Shown: in pieces, positions 35,611 through 49,062 of the stretch
Layout: the number at the start of each line of letters is the position of its first letter
Position numbering within the stretch: position 1 is the stretch's first letter
Assembly (NCBI GenBank): GCA_017590115.1
Contig: JAGGNK010008559.1
Coordinates: forward strand, 7,061,888-7,125,887
DNA length: 64,000 nt
Direction: 5' to 3'
Source of the DNA: Montifringilla adamsi
Lineage: Eukaryota; Chordata; Aves; Passeriformes; Passeridae
Made by a program: the position numbers and the translations under genes
Notes under the pieces: model-generated
Database searches by the model: none
Told to the model about the DNA's origin: nothing
Seen by the model: the letters and a program-made list of their open reading frames with translations, nothing else

Positions 35611-36548
35611 TATTTCACAACTGCATCCCACCATTATGCTTTATCCCCTTGGATTTCTAAGGAAATCTCTGCTGTGATTAGACCTTGGGAAGGTTCATGA
35701 CCTATTGCAGGAGGAATATTTGATTCCAAGCCATTCATCCAAGATTTTAATTTTTCCAGAAATAAGGTATTTCATTGCTGGCTAGACAGTAAGTGAATTG
35801 TAAAATATAACTATAATAAGCTGCTAACAAAGGTTGAAGCTGTTATCAAATTTCACCACCTAACAATAGTCAGTTTTACAGAAGTACAATAAATAATAAG
35901 TGCTGTTTTACTGGATATGTTTTGTTCTTAACACTAGCAGAGTAATTTCTTTTATAACATAAACCAGAATTTAATTGAAACCATACTTCAGTTTATACTT
36001 GTCACACAGGTTAATGTGGTTTTCCCCTCCTTCCAAACTTAAAATTTACAAAATGTTTACTTCTTTTTTGGTACCTACACTCTCACATTCACTAACAGGG
36101 GTTTGCTACTTTCTGTGCACCTAAATGACATACTTCTTTTTTCACCAAACCTTTCTGCACTACCTTGTACCCTTCAAGTAAAAATCAACATTTTGTACCC
36201 TCCTGGGTTTTTTTTTTCCTGTCCATGAGTAACAGTAATCAACAACCTCTATTCCTGGGTCAGGCCACTTTGAAACTGCAGCTCAAAAGCTCCCTGTTCT
36301 CCTTAAATGCCCTTTTGTCCTTTTTAAATTACTCTCAAATTTTAAACTTTTTTTTCTTTCTGTAAAAGGGAAAAAGCTGAACTTCTTCACTTAACTCTGC
36401 CAAAAGTACTTGCAATATGTGTAGATAACCTCTGTGGCAGGGAAGTTTGATTACTTCCCATAACCATTTTCATTTCTGACAAGGTTAGACCTATGACCCA
36501 GCTAATCTAGCCAGGATCCAGGTGATAAGGGCAGCTCATCACCAAGTA
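35611..36548. other. Unique A+T-rich non-coding DNA
   Basis: No gene is recognised. Short T runs lie near 36209-36217 and 36349-36355. Confidence 0.6.
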
Positions 36549-36672
36549 CAAGGCTGGTCTGGATGAGGCTCTGATCAACCTGCTGGAGCGGAAGGTGTCC
36601 CTGCCCATGGCAGGGTGAAGGAACAAGATGGTCTTTAAGGTCCCTTCCAACCCAAACCTTTCTGTGCTTCTG
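36549..36672 (+). mobile_element. CR1 LINE fragment, 3' end
   Basis: 'caaggctggtctggatgagg', 'aaggtgtccctgcccatggc', 'gatggtctttaaggtccctt' and 'ccaacccaaacctttctgtg' follow the CR1 3' order closely. High similarity to the remembered consensus suggests this is among the younger copies here. Confidence 0.93.
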
Positions 36673-39600
36673 GTACCTGCCACCTTTGTCTCCTGCTCTA
36701 CCCTGTGCAGGATAAGTGTGACACTCACCCACCAATCTTCAAAGAAAGGAGAAGTCATTTTTGCACTGAACAGAGCAAACATCCTGCTGCAAAGATTTGC
36801 CAGCTGACCTGGCTCCCCTCTATTCCCTTCATGATGATCCTTTCACAGTGGGTCAGAAAACAATTCTCTCAAATTCTGGCTTTAAACAGCCAGCTTGTCT
36901 CTGTGCAGGAGACTCCCTGCAGGGAGCCACCAGGGAGGAATTTCTGTGTCCTGTTCACACCAGCCAGCAGCAGGGACATCAGCAACCAGCCCACAGCCCA
37001 CATGCTTGATTGAAAGCTGTGACCTGTTAGCTAAGGCCACAGCAATTACAATTTTAATTAACCTCTGCACTTTCTGCAACCAACAGGTAACTTATTTCAC
37101 TTATTGACAGGATTAACCAGCTCTCAGTGCCATCATAAACCCCAGCAACAACCCCCTTCCCACCACCTGATTTAGAGGCAGGACACACAAGGAGGGTAGG
37201 AAATGGGTACCTTAATCACTCCTCCCTCACAAGCTTGTAGCTCCTGGTTTTACATGCTAACAGTTTCCAGACTGGTCCCTTTCCTTTACTGAATGAAGAC
37301 TGAGTGTTATAAATCCTTCTTCATCTCTAAAATCCATGCCACACTCATGCACTTTCAGCCATCAAAATGGCATCAGAGACATTTTGTGGGCACCCAGTCC
37401 AGCCCACACTAAAATAAATTAGAATTTTCCAGTCAGTTCTAATGGAGGTATGATCAGACTTCCCAGAGTGTAAAAATTACAATTTTCATGCTCAGATGAT
37501 TCCAAAATAGAGACTTTGCTTCAGCTTTGGAGAATGATACAGTCATAGACTGAAGATATGAAATTATTGTGTAGATAGTCAGATATGGGACACTGACAAT
37601 TGAATAAAAGTCCTCTTCAAATTTTTTTTACATCTTTCAGTGAAAATAGCTAAATAAGCCACTATAGTAATATCTGCTGGTGCATTTCAGGGAAAAAACC
37701 TTTGTGGGGAGTCATAGTTAGTAAACAAACCAAACCAGGTAACACTGGGAACTAAATCCTATCATTGCTCTTTTCTGTCATGATCTGGATTGCTTTTTGT
37801 GTTCCTCTGAATGAACCTCAATATTTCTGCCCTGATGGTTGCAGGTCAGAGTTGTACCCTGGAGAGAGGCTGTCCATGCCCCTCAGGAAAGGAGAGTTGC
37901 CAGAGATAACACATTATCTTGTCCTCCACAGGTGGGAAAGGGACTCCAGTTCTGGGCTGGGTTTCCCCACGCAAAGAGGGATGAAGGAGGTGCTGGGAAC
38001 TCCAGAACTGGTGCCCAGCACACCAGGAGCTTTTATTCTCTCTCTTCCCAGGGCCACCCAGTTATTCCTTCTCAGCTCTGGTTCACTCTCACAAATATTT
38101 AAGCTGTCTGAGGGGCACCAACAGGGCACACGTGGCCCTTGGAGCCAGCTACACTCCAGCAAGGCTTGGAAGTAGCTGTGACCTAGGAAAGGATTAGGGG
38201 GAAGGCGTGAGGAAGAGAACATCAAGAGCTCCATTACAAGGCTGATTAGAGTTTCCTAACAAAAGCAAAAGTTCCTTAATCATTCTTCAAGGTTAAGAGG
38301 TTCACACTGTATTCCCTGGTGCCCTGACCTTCTCTAGTTAGCATGCTGTTGATATTCCACTTCTGAAATATGAATAAGCTATTCATTATCATCACAGCCA
38401 TTATTCTTCTGCAAGCCACCACAAAGGAAAAAAAAAGTTGCTTCTTTTCACAGGAGACAAGGTCAATCTACTCTATCAGTCGACTAAGCCTGAATAATGT
38501 ATAAACTGTTTTTCACAGGAGGCTTTTGCAGCTGAGCAGGAGATAAGCAATGCATATCCATAAGGATGGACAGCAAGGAAAGATAATCTACAGTTTGGAA
38601 ATATTTTTACTGTGAGGTATTTGCTGCATCTGCTACAGCATCATCCAAATGAGTGAGCCTTTGCAGATAGAAACTCGATTCTGTTATCTTTTTACTACAG
38701 TCCCCTCTCTCTAATAAGCTGGGAGTTGTGGTGCAGTTCATACCTGACAGTGAAGACAGAGGAAGGGGAATTTCAGAGCAGGAAATATTTATTTTATTAT
38801 TCTTGTGGTTGGTATCAGCAATATCTGCTTTCAGTGCCCAAGTGAAGCCAGGTGAAGCTTGTAGGGAGAGGTAAAAACTTTCATCAGGCCAGCTAAAATA
38901 GTTTAAAAAAAAAAAAAAACAGAAGAACTCCTGGACACAGGAGCCTTTCTGGGGGTTAGAAAAAATGGTCCAATTTTGTTGATATTTCTCTTTAGTCCTG
39001 GGGAAGGGTTCGTGTGTGCCAAAAAAGCTTCCCAGTTTTTGCAGCTATATCACTTTACTCAAAACACTCTCTCACCTCTCCTTTCAAACTGCCTCAATTT
39101 ATCCTTAGGGTATCATGACACAACAGCATTACTGTTAATTACATTAACTCATCTCACATAATGAGAATTAATGAGAGTTCTGCCATTGTGAAAACAGTCA
39201 AGAGTGCAGCACAGCACTAAAGACATTCTTAGCATTTTTCTACTTGCTTGATGCCATTTCTATTGCATTTATTAACTTAATTGTGGGACACACAGATGGA
39301 GCACACACACAGATATCACTTTTCTCTGCCTCTGGTGATGAAGTTACAACTTCATACAATATGAATATGTGAAGTACAAGGATTGCAGTTTTGAGGGGTT
39401 CATTTTCTTCCTGTTTTCTCTGTTTCTCTGCCTAAAACCCTAATACAAACTTAAACTTTTTTCACTTTGACAGACATATATTGCCATAAAGCCCCAATCC
39501 ATTACAAATGGAAATCAAGGACGAGGGTGAGTTGACTGAATTACTTCATTCCTCAGTGATTAACAGTGAGTGTATTTATAAAAGTCTGATGCTACCATAA

Positions 39601-40498
39601 CTGCTGGTGTCTTGATATCTCTGCAGTTTGGGATGATGAGTTTGAGGTCATTAGAAGGTAAAATCCTCGAAGGCTGTACAGCTTTAAGCCCACTTGAAGG
39701 GTTTGTTTAAATCTTCCCTGAAATTCCACTGTTATCCCTATCCTTATCCCACAGCTTACACTCAGTCTAAGAGCTCCCCTAAAACCATTAGGAGTGATTT
39801 CACAGGCGCTCGTGGAAATGATGAAAAATTGTAATTGCTGCCCCCATGGATGATGATAATAAATCAAATTTTTCCTTTGAGTGCATTAGGTCAGATTTGC
39901 TAACTCTCCATTTAACAGCTTTCTCATGCTAAGGCTGCTCAGTCTCTGGGAGAGGGAGGGCTGTGGGATGTGTGTCAAAACCAGAGCAGCCTGTTGGCAC
40001 AGTCTTATCCATTTCAGGTTATTCCTGCACCAATAATGAAACTGCTGGGAGAAAAAGTCTAAAAGAAGCAGAGTGATTATGGAATATCTGTGGTGGAAAA
40101 GACAGGACAAGCAGTGGGAGACTGATGCAGTCAAAAATAGGGTAGAACCAGCTCTTTTAAGTTTTGCCTAGAAAGTTGCTCCAAAAGGGATGCTGCTTTC
40201 TGCAGTGCTGATATCTGAGCTTACAAAGTCCTGACTTACCTTCAAGGAGGAAATGAAGACTCTCTGCTTTCCTAATAAGTCAGCTGACACTGTTTAAGCA
40301 GCAAAATCAAGGGATTTAAGCTTGACATAAGTTATATGAAGTAAAATATTGTTTTTTATCCACCCATGTGTTACATCCATCACTTTGCATACATTTCTTA
40401 CTAATTGTATTAATAGAAACTTAAGACAATAGCATACCCTAATTTTCAGAAGTTCAGTAAAACAAATTACTCTTTTCAGGCCCTTAGGAAACCATGAA
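36673..40498. other. Unique non-coding DNA
   Basis: No gene, RNA or further repeat is recognised in 3.8 kb. A run of 15 A lies at 38905-38919. The open frame at 37765-38175 (136 codons) has no motif and is overlapped by open frames in other phases and on the other strand. Confidence 0.55.
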
Positions 40499-40520
40499 TT
40501 TTTTTTTTTTTTTTTTTTTT
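40499..40520. repeat. Poly(T) run, 22 T
   Basis: An uninterrupted 22-T run. No adjoining retroposon body is recognised on either side. Confidence 0.96.
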
Positions 40521-43500
40521 AGTTCAGCTGAACTATATTTTAAAGAAATACTTTTAATTTTGTCCATAGAAGAACAAGTTCATTAGACAGTTTTTATAAG
40601 AACACTTATGGGAAATATGTTGTACTATATTATCAGCCATGTCTATGTAGGCTTCAATGATAAGTCAAGAGTTATGTCAGCTACTTCCATTGTCTGGGTG
40701 TTCAAAAATCTTGATCATGAAACTTGATAGATTCTTTTGTGCTCTTGTAATCCTGAAGGTCTTTTCCACAGAAGACAAATGTCCTCAGTTGGAGGAGAAC
40801 AGAGCTGGGTGGTGAGTCTGGATGTAGTCAAAAGTCAGTCAGACATGCTGGAGAACTTGGAAATAGTTATTTTCTTTTTTTCACTGGAAAAAATGCACCT
40901 ATTTTATTTTTTTCTTTATCAACTCTGCCTGTTTGGGTAATTATATTCTAAATGAAAAAGAGGATTAGTACTTTGATCAGCTGTCATTTTATCCCTACCT
41001 ACAGCATCTCAAGCACTGTTTTCTAAATCTCACAGGAGTTTTCAGTGACTTAAAGTGACTCAATAAATTCTTGAGGAGGCGTCAGGCCATGCAGGAGGTT
41101 TCAATACACTGATTTTTATTTATTATATGTTCCAATGGTTTCTGAACAGAGAGAAAGCCATGCATGGTTACATAAGCACCGAGGCACACGATGAGGAGAG
41201 CAGATGTTTCTGTGACCAGGGCTCAGAGCCCTAATTGCCAGCTGGCATGGTTTTTCCTTAATCTGTTCGAGATATCGACTTGCCAGGCTGAAATGTAGAG
41301 TTCCTCTGAACCCTGGGAATATTGGGTGTGTAGCTCATCACTTCCTGTGGAGCGAAATGCTGATTATAAATGGCATTCCTCATTATCTGTGCAACAGGGC
41401 CAGTTCAAATACTCGCTGATCTGGGGCCCTGAATCCAGACTCAGGGATGACAATATCCAAGTTTCCCTCCACTACTGCTACCTGGAGGTAGATTCCAGAG
41501 GTTAAATCACCTAGATATTAGAGGCAGCAGCAGTATTTCTTTTCTGGTCAGGAAAGAGCTTGAAAGGCTGTGGCAGATCCTTGGTCAATCTGACACTGCA
41601 GCACAAACCAGATTTGTATTTGCCAGCACCCCCAGCAGTTTGGTGTGGATGCAAAACCAGCATTACTGCTTTGGGTATAAATTCCTCTGGGTTTCAATGT
41701 AATAGAATCTTGAGAATGGCATCTGTACACAACCTGAGCACAGAAAACCCTGCTGAAAAAGTTCAAATGCATATTAGCCTGACTAGGACAATGAAAATAT
41801 TATCCAGCAGTTAGCAGCTGAGATAGGAGCAGAAATTGTGAGAGCCACTGCTGAGGCAGTGCAGAAATCCTGCAGAAAATAACTAAGGCTTTTAGTGCAG
41901 GATTAGCAAGCCAGCTTCTTCCCAGCCTCTATTATAAATATATGGCTGGGTGTTTGTTGCTACAAATTATATGCTTAGAGACATCAGACAGCAGTCTGTA
42001 ATCTGGAACAAAACATCATGTGGAAAAGGACATGCAAAAATGCTGTAAGTAGCTGCATGCCAATTTATAGATGTTTATGAGCCTGAAAAATTGCAGCTGG
42101 AGGCATCATGCTATACACAGGTGTATTGGAATAATTTACTCTCCAAAAAGCAACAGAAATCCAGTCATGTCATTCCCCACCTCCCCCCATATTTATAGCA
42201 TAACAAAATATTAGTAAAGAATTCACACAGGTTAATTGGAGACACCCTGTACATCTTCAGGGAAGGTGGCCAACAGCAATTTCAATTAATTTTGCAGAAA
42301 TAGACATTTTATGACATGATTTCTCATGTCCAGCAGGGAATTTCTGTACAAAGAGAACACCAAACCAGACCAGGTATCTATCAGGACCTGCAGGCTGCCC
42401 TGAGTCAGGCAGAGAAGTGCCTTGGGCACTCACTTGATTAGCAGAGAAATAAGGGGATTTTATGGGGGGAGTCTCTCTTTTGCTTAGAGAATTCCAGGCA
42501 GGGCTGGAACCCAGTCAGCTGTCAAAATTCATGTTTTTATAAAAAGCCAGTGGAAAACCCACAGTCACTTCCTTACCCTTCCAGCCCTGATCCTTTCCCC
42601 ATCTCTCCCATGACTGCCTTGCTGGTCAGGCTGTGGGCTGTCTCTTTTACACCTATTGAATATTTAACCATTTGAGCAAAGCTCCTGCAAGGCTCAAAGA
42701 GGGAAAGCAAGTGACTGGCCCCGAGGGCCAGCAATTAGAGCGCTCGTCTGCTATGGCAGAAAGGAGATGGTTGTTTCTAGCCCAGGGAATGTCTAATAAT
42801 AGTTTATAAAGCAGAGCATTGATCCCAACTTGGACTGTGAGAGTCCATGATCCAGACATGAGAATTCATAATCCAATAGATACAAGGCTCTCATTTCTAA
42901 AATTGAAGCAGTGCACAAGCTCAGCTTTATTTCATATCAGTCTCTTTCTCCTCTTGCACGACTGGTTCTGTAGGAGGCAATTGAACAGCCAGCCATGGCA
43001 TCCTATAAAAACACATGGAATTCCAGACACCCAGCAGCATGTATGGCTTCACAAAGCTCAGCCCTTCTCCAGAGGACATTTGTCATACTTAACTGGGGGA
43101 GATAAATTTTATTATTTCTGTCAGTTTTTTCACAGAAACCAGGACGTTATTTAAACAGTAGTCTGGGTTTATAATCCTCAGGAAATGGCCAGTTAGGCAT
43201 TTATGGATGGCCATCCTGGCATGCCACATTACTGCACTTGTACCTCTTACCATCCCATTCTTTCTATGCTGCATCTTTTCACCCAATGAAAAAGAAATTT
43301 CTATTGATTGAGAAAACTTAGCTGATGCTCTGACATGAAATTCAACATCCTCTACAAACGTTTCATTGATCTGAAAACTCATCTTACAGCAGATTTTTAT
43401 TTTATCACTCGGTACTATTATTCTTGTTTCACTGCATGTGTGTTTCCTTCCTGAGTGTTGTGCTCTTTATTTCTATACAGCTTATGTTATTCAAGTAATA

Positions 43501-44000
43501 CAGGAAAGGGAATAACAATTAAAATTTACAGAAAGAAGTAATAGAAATTGATTGGTCCTAACAGAGAAATCCTGACAGCCCCAATAACTCTCAGGTTTCC
43601 TGCAGGGTACACTGCAGGAAAAGTAAAATGCTCAATGAAGGGGAATAAACGAGTTTGTCTTGGCACCACACAACTCCATGAGTCACCTTTTCGAGGAAAA
43701 AGAAGCAAAACTTGCAGGGCATTTAACAACACAAGTGACTGGTTCTTGTACTGTATATAGAAATGAATTTGGGACATTAAAATAGCATTTCCCCTTTCAT
43801 TTCCTTCAGCTTCTGCTTCCTGTGAAGCCTTGTCAAGGCAGCCAGTGACTTTCTTCATTTCAAGGAACATACGATTCCAATTGCTGTGTCATTATGGAAT
43901 ATTTTCATTTTTGGAGCATCTTTCTGGGAGCAGTAGCTTTTCTCTGAATCTAAACTTTGGTCCTTCTGTGACTTTTCATTTCTTTAATAATAGAACAGAG
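40521..44000. other. Unique non-coding DNA
   Basis: No gene is recognised in 3.5 kb. Open frames up to 114 codons have no motif. Several A+T-rich homeodomain-type words occur but no clear cluster. Confidence 0.55.
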
Positions 44001-44260
44001 TCATAGAATCACAGAATGATTCTGGTTGGAAAGACCTTCTTGTCCCAGCCCACCTGCCACGGGCAGGGACACCTGGCACTAGACCAGGCTGCTCCACGCC
44101 CTGTCCAACCTAGCCTGGAACACTTCCAAAGATGGGACATCCTCAATTTTTCTTGGCAACCTGTGCTAGGGTCTCACAGGAAATATTTTCTTCTACCCCT
44201 TGCCCTATCACTTGTGACAAATGACCTTGTGAACAGCCCCTCCACCCACTGTACCCTTCA
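44001..44260 (-). mobile_element. CR1 LINE fragment, 3' end
   Basis: The plus strand starts 'tcatagaatcacagaatgat', the reverse complement of the CR1 terminal octamer repeats, then 'tggttggaaagaccttcttg', 'gggcagggacacctggcact' and 'aggctgctccacgccctgtc', and continues to a 'tgccctatcacttgtgacaa' block of the CR1 coding 3' part. At about 260 bp it is the longest CR1 copy here. The retained tail shows that the 3' end is intact. Confidence 0.93.
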
Positions 44261-46449
44261 CACCCAATACAGAGGTGCTGAGTCTCTTCCTTAGTCTTCG
44301 CCTTTGTTGCTTTATCCTCCTTCATCCTTTTGAAACCCTTTTGTGGGTTTTAAACAGGAATGTTGTGTCAGTGTGGACAGACTGCACATCTCCCTCACAC
44401 TCATCTCTCAGCCTGCCTCATTTTTTTCACCTGTAAAATCCCTGTGCCTTCCCACTCTTCTGTGTTCCAGCGATGAAATCACCCAGTTGGGTGGAAATAC
44501 AAAAGTCTGCAAGTCCTGGCCTGAGTTCTGTTTTGGGACACTCCTCCTCAGCTCTTTAGCTGGAAGACTGGATTCTCCATAAATCTGGCAGGTCCTGGCC
44601 TTTTCACAAGGAACTGTTTCAGAAGTGGGAAGATTTGCCAGGCACAGACAAAAGCTGAGGTTGTGATGGCACTGAGTGTGCTGGTCAAAGGAGAAGTGCA
44701 AGGACTGGTCAGACCTCCTGAGCCCTGAAACACTGCTGGGAGGGATGCAGGAATCAATGGATCACAAAGATAGTCATTAATTGGAAAAAAGTTTAAAACA
44801 AGTTAGAAAGCAAGGAAAGGAAAGAAAACAACAAAAGTGACCTTTAATCAGAATGACTTTTCTGATACCATTGTTTCATTTCATGTTATTTTCTGGAAAA
44901 CTCCACAAAATGAGGCTGATCAGCAAAAGTAGAACTTTGCACTTCTTCTGGATGAGTATTTGAAATTACAAGCAATTTCAAAAAGCAGGGTTAAAGTTCA
45001 CTTTCACTTCAGTTTGTCATTGCTGGAGGTTCAAATCTGAGCTGGTCTCGCCATCAGGTTTAAAGCCTGCAATTTAGGTGAAGCAAGCTGATTTTGGCAT
45101 TCCTGGAATGACTATAGTGTAAACCTAGATGTTTTCATGTTATGTTTGCAGTGTAAATTTAAAAAAAAAATACCCAAAAAACAACAAACAACCCAAACCC
45201 AGCAGTCAGAATATTCCCAACCCCATTTGCTGAAGAAACAGAAACACAGAAAGGGCAGAGAAACAAAGAAAATACATGTATTCATCTATTTCCCGTCAGC
45301 TGCATGCTCTCATGCTTGAGTATGGGGCAGGAAACATGGTTGGGGGGGAGGTATTAATTTTCTTAATTTCACATTTTGTTTTATTTCACTTCCAAAAGCA
45401 TCCTGTGAAGAAATGAGAATCGCAGAAGGAGAGCTTGAAAGTCAGTAAGCCAGTCCCCTTTTGATTAATGCAGGGATTTGCCTCAAGATACAGGAAGCCA
45501 AATTTGATGTCCACCTCGCAAATCAGGCAGAGCATGGATGGGAAGGTATCTGGAGTGGAGTGACAGCTGCAATTCCAGGAGATTGCTTATCAGATTTTCT
45601 TCCCAATATGTCGGTCATTTCACTGTCTCTTCCACTGCTATCAAAACCCCATGATGGGGTTTTTTCAGCAGAGGCCTGCAGGATTAAGGGAAAAGGGACT
45701 TGACTCTTCACACCAGCAGGAGAATGGGATTACAGGGGCAGGCCCAAGGTCTGCTGTGAACAGATTCCATCAAGGATGTGGGTAGTGAAGGGAAATGCAT
45801 AAGCTATGGGAGCCTCTGCAAGCTCAGGAGTAACAGAAATATATAGACCTCTTTGAGTTTGCCAAGTGAGATTCTCAAGTTTTGGTACACATAAGACAGT
45901 GGTGAGTATCCTGACCCATCATTTCTCTGGCTACATTCACTCTGACACTAATGGGCCCATGATTTCATTCCTAGACTTTACAGGGAGAGGGAAGCAACAA
46001 AAAGGATGACTGTTCCCCATCTGCAGACACTCATCTCTTTATAATAGCTTCATTCATCTTTCTACAGAGGTCATCTGGTTTGTGCATTTCTTAATATTCC
46101 CAGGATTTGTGGGAGGAAGGGACTGAGGGGGAGAAGATTCCATAAGAGAATTCATATTCCATAAAGAACAAGCCTTGTGAGAAGCTGTTGGATGCTTCTG
46201 ACCTTTCATGCTGTAACACCTTCAGTTCAAACCCTGTACTAGATTTAGATGGTGGTGCCTCCACAGCCCAAGCCTGTCCAATTTGCTCTGTTTCAGTTTA
46301 ATTTAGCATTTATTACGTCTTCCCTGGGTTATCATATAATGTGCATGTTACTGTTCGTGTTTTACAACAGTTTAGTAAGAAAAAAAAAACAGTGTTTACA
46401 GTAGGTTAAGAAGCTGTTATTTCCAGTCTATAAATGGTTTAATGCGTGG
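44261..46449. other. Unique non-coding DNA
   Basis: No gene is recognised in 2.2 kb. An A/C-rich low-complexity stretch lies at 45159-45203. A possible older CR1 extension just after 44260 is too degraded to call. Confidence 0.55.
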
Positions 46450-46930
46450 CTGCTCCCTGATTGTTAACTTGCTCTTGAAAATAATTGCATAATCCCCATG
46501 TTATTCCACTGCTATTGACACACCAGGCCATAGATTTTCGTGTTGCCTTCTGTCATAACCATGTCACTTGGGTGACCTTAATCCCATTAAGAACACATTC
46601 TGAAGTGAGCTGTAAACACTTTTAAAGTCCCTTTATGGAGCCAGGTCCCTTCGCAGCGCTGCCATCACGGTCCCCTTTGTCATTTTGTGTCACCTGGCAG
46701 GATTCACTTGTGTGCGGTGCTGGCAGGACCCTGTCTCAATTTTTACTGGGGCAGCACGAGGTCCAGCAGTAAGTTTGGAGAAATAATAATGCCCCCAGCC
46801 CCTGGGACGGCCACAGCCCAGCCCAGGGATTTGGGAGCTGCAGCTGGGAGCGGCGTTGACGTTGCTGGCCGCTGTGATGGACTATTCCCATTAGAGGCCC
46901 CTGCAGCTGGATGCAATTTAAAGAAACCCT
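46450..46930. promoter_or_regulatory. Enhancer-like block
   Basis: The block holds GATTGTTAACTTG (HNF1/forkhead-like), ATAATTGCATAATCC, GTCAC-TTGG-GTGAC inverted repeat at 46563-46576, and TAATCCC at 46579-46585, the OTX/PITX core, followed by CATTAAG. A G+C-richer half with about ten CpGs follows at 46650-46890. Unique sequence with this mix often is a conserved enhancer; that is inference. Confidence 0.38.
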
Positions 46931-48369
46931 GGGGGGTGCTCTAAACTCACAGCTCCTGCAATTCTAGGGGATAAGGAAAGCAAAAAAAAAAAAAAATCAT
47001 GGTTTGAAGCCATGTGTTTCTCAGCTGTCCCCCTGCTTCCCCCAGTGCTCCCCAGCATGCCAGGCACATGCTCCCCAAGCCACAAGCCAAGCTTTTACAC
47101 AGAAAACAATCTGGCTAAGCATGGAAAAAGAGCACTGCATTTGAACTTAGTATATGCTGAGTATAATGTCCAAATCCCCTCCAGCTGTATCTCTTGACCA
47201 TAAAGCAGAGCATGCAGAAGCCACATGATCCCTCGTGGGTCCAGGCAAACACAGTTGTACAAAACAAACTTTTATTAATATTGGGTGCCAAGCACTAAGC
47301 AGAAGGAAAAAGTGAGTGTTAAAACAGATTGTGTTTATTCAGTTTAGCATAAAAGCAGAGAAGCATTAGGCATGGCAAAAGCTACACTTTTCAAAGCACC
47401 AGAGCCTCCATGAAGGGGACAAGGCTCCTATTAAAGGCTCCAACTAGTTAGAAATTAAATGCATGAAAACCAAATTTTTGGCTTTTGGAGATGAAGCTTG
47501 CTGCTGGCATAAACTTGATGCAAAGCAGCTCTTAAATCCCTTGCTCGCGCAGAGCAGGTCCTTTTCCCAGCGTGCCTGTTCTCCTCTCCACTGCTCTCCT
47601 TTCAAAGGTTTCTGGCTTCTTTACAAAAACAGCTGACAAAGATGCTGCTGCCTGCTTGCATTTTGTGTTATTTCTGTAATTATTTGTATTATTAAATTCT
47701 GTGGGCAAATGGTTAGCAGCAGCACCAAGTTTTTCCCCATCAACTTGGGCTGTCATTTAAAGCTTTCAAAATTAACAGCCTCATTTTCTTCAGTTGAAGC
47801 AACAAACAAAAACCCCAGGGCAGAGGAATACTTCCCCTGATAAATACAGTCTCCACACACACATATTAAAAGCATGTTTCCACACCTTATACTCTAGATT
47901 AAAGCTTCACATTAAGTTTATAACCCCACCTGCAAAATTCTTGACCTATCTTTAATGCTAGATTTGGGAAAAAAAACGAAGAAGGAAAGGGAGAAGGTTA
48001 ATAGTAGGTTGAATAGATTTATCTCCTTTGTAGATTTGCAGCACACTGAATGACCAATACAGTGGGATCCTCAAAATATCCAGGGATGTTGATCTGCTAT
48101 TGCATTTCTTTATGTTATGCATTTCATGATGGGTAAGATATTTGATGTTGACAAAAATAGTCCAAGAGGAATCAAGAATGCAAACTCCTCAGGTACTTTC
48201 CAGCTGCTTCACTTCCATTTTTTTTTTAATGGGCACACTTTTTTTTCTTTTTGTCAAATGTTCTCCTCCTATAGAGCTCTGAAGCCTCATGTATAGCTTA
48301 CTGACGTTATTTCTGTAATGCTCTAAATGATTCAACCTTGTTTGTTGAGAAAAAAATTATAAAAGGTGA
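46931..48369. other. Unique non-coding DNA
   Basis: No gene is recognised. A run of 15 A lies at 46982-46996, and a short T run near 48221-48228. Confidence 0.6.
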
Positions 48370-48540
48370 AAGCTGCTTGCTAAGCATCTGCTGACCTGTA
48401 TTTGGTCAATAAACACTCCCAGAACGTAGGCACAACGTTCCTGTGTCTTAAAATGCAATGCAGATCAATATCACAGCCTGACAAAATGCAAATAAAAATG
48501 GACTTAATGAATTTATTTTGACTTAGGCACATCAGATTTG
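48370..48540. promoter_or_regulatory. Enhancer-like block with ER5, forkhead and octamer motifs
   Basis: TGACCT (48392-48397), spacer GTATT, and TGGTCA (48403-48408) form an everted nuclear-receptor-type repeat with one mismatch. The forkhead word ATAAACA follows directly at 48409-48415. An exact POU octamer ATGCAAAT lies at 48486-48493. No repeat is present. Three known motif types in 100 bp are suggestive, not proof. Confidence 0.38.
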
Positions 48541-49020
48541 GCTGGTTATACACCTCCCATTAGGAAGTAATGGAAATGATGAGGACATGTGTCACCCAGC
48601 ACTCATCATTTTGAAAATTCACAAATATATGCTAAGCTGATGTCAAGCTTTGACCAAGTTTCAACTGAACCGATGCCAATTAATGGGTTTGAGTGGAAGC
48701 CATGTAAAACTCAGTGGCTTAGACTGAATTTGGAGGGTCTCCAAAAACATAACAATATCTAAACCAGTAATAATTTACGCAAAGCCAATGGAGTTCCACC
48801 CTTGTGAGGTGGAGCATGGAAATCCGACCGAAGGGCAATAAATGTCTGCAGGCTAAAAAGCAGGAGGAGACACCACCCTTCTGCTTCCAGAGGCCAAACC
48901 TGGGTAGCTCTGCTAGGTAATTACTGCTTCCATCTGTCAGCAGGCTCCTTACTTACTCCTCTCTTTCATTCACCTCCACTTCCCCAACAGGAGCTCTATG
49001 GAAAATTTTTAGGAAGTGTC
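48541..49020. other. Unique non-coding DNA
   Basis: No gene or repeat is recognised. Confidence 0.55.
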
Positions 49021-49062
49021 AGGATAAGATGTGTTCTCACAGGATAAGAGGTGTTCTTACAG
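49021..49062. repeat. Two-copy 20-bp tandem duplication
   Basis: AGGATAAGATGTGTTCTCAC (49021-49040) is followed at once by a copy with two substitutions (49041-49060) and then AG. Two copies only; a local duplication. Confidence 0.93.

Noticed and set aside
44261..44400. Further extension of the 44-kb CR1 copy
   Set aside because: Some similarity to CR1 3' coding sequence can be imagined, but it is too diverged to align by eye.
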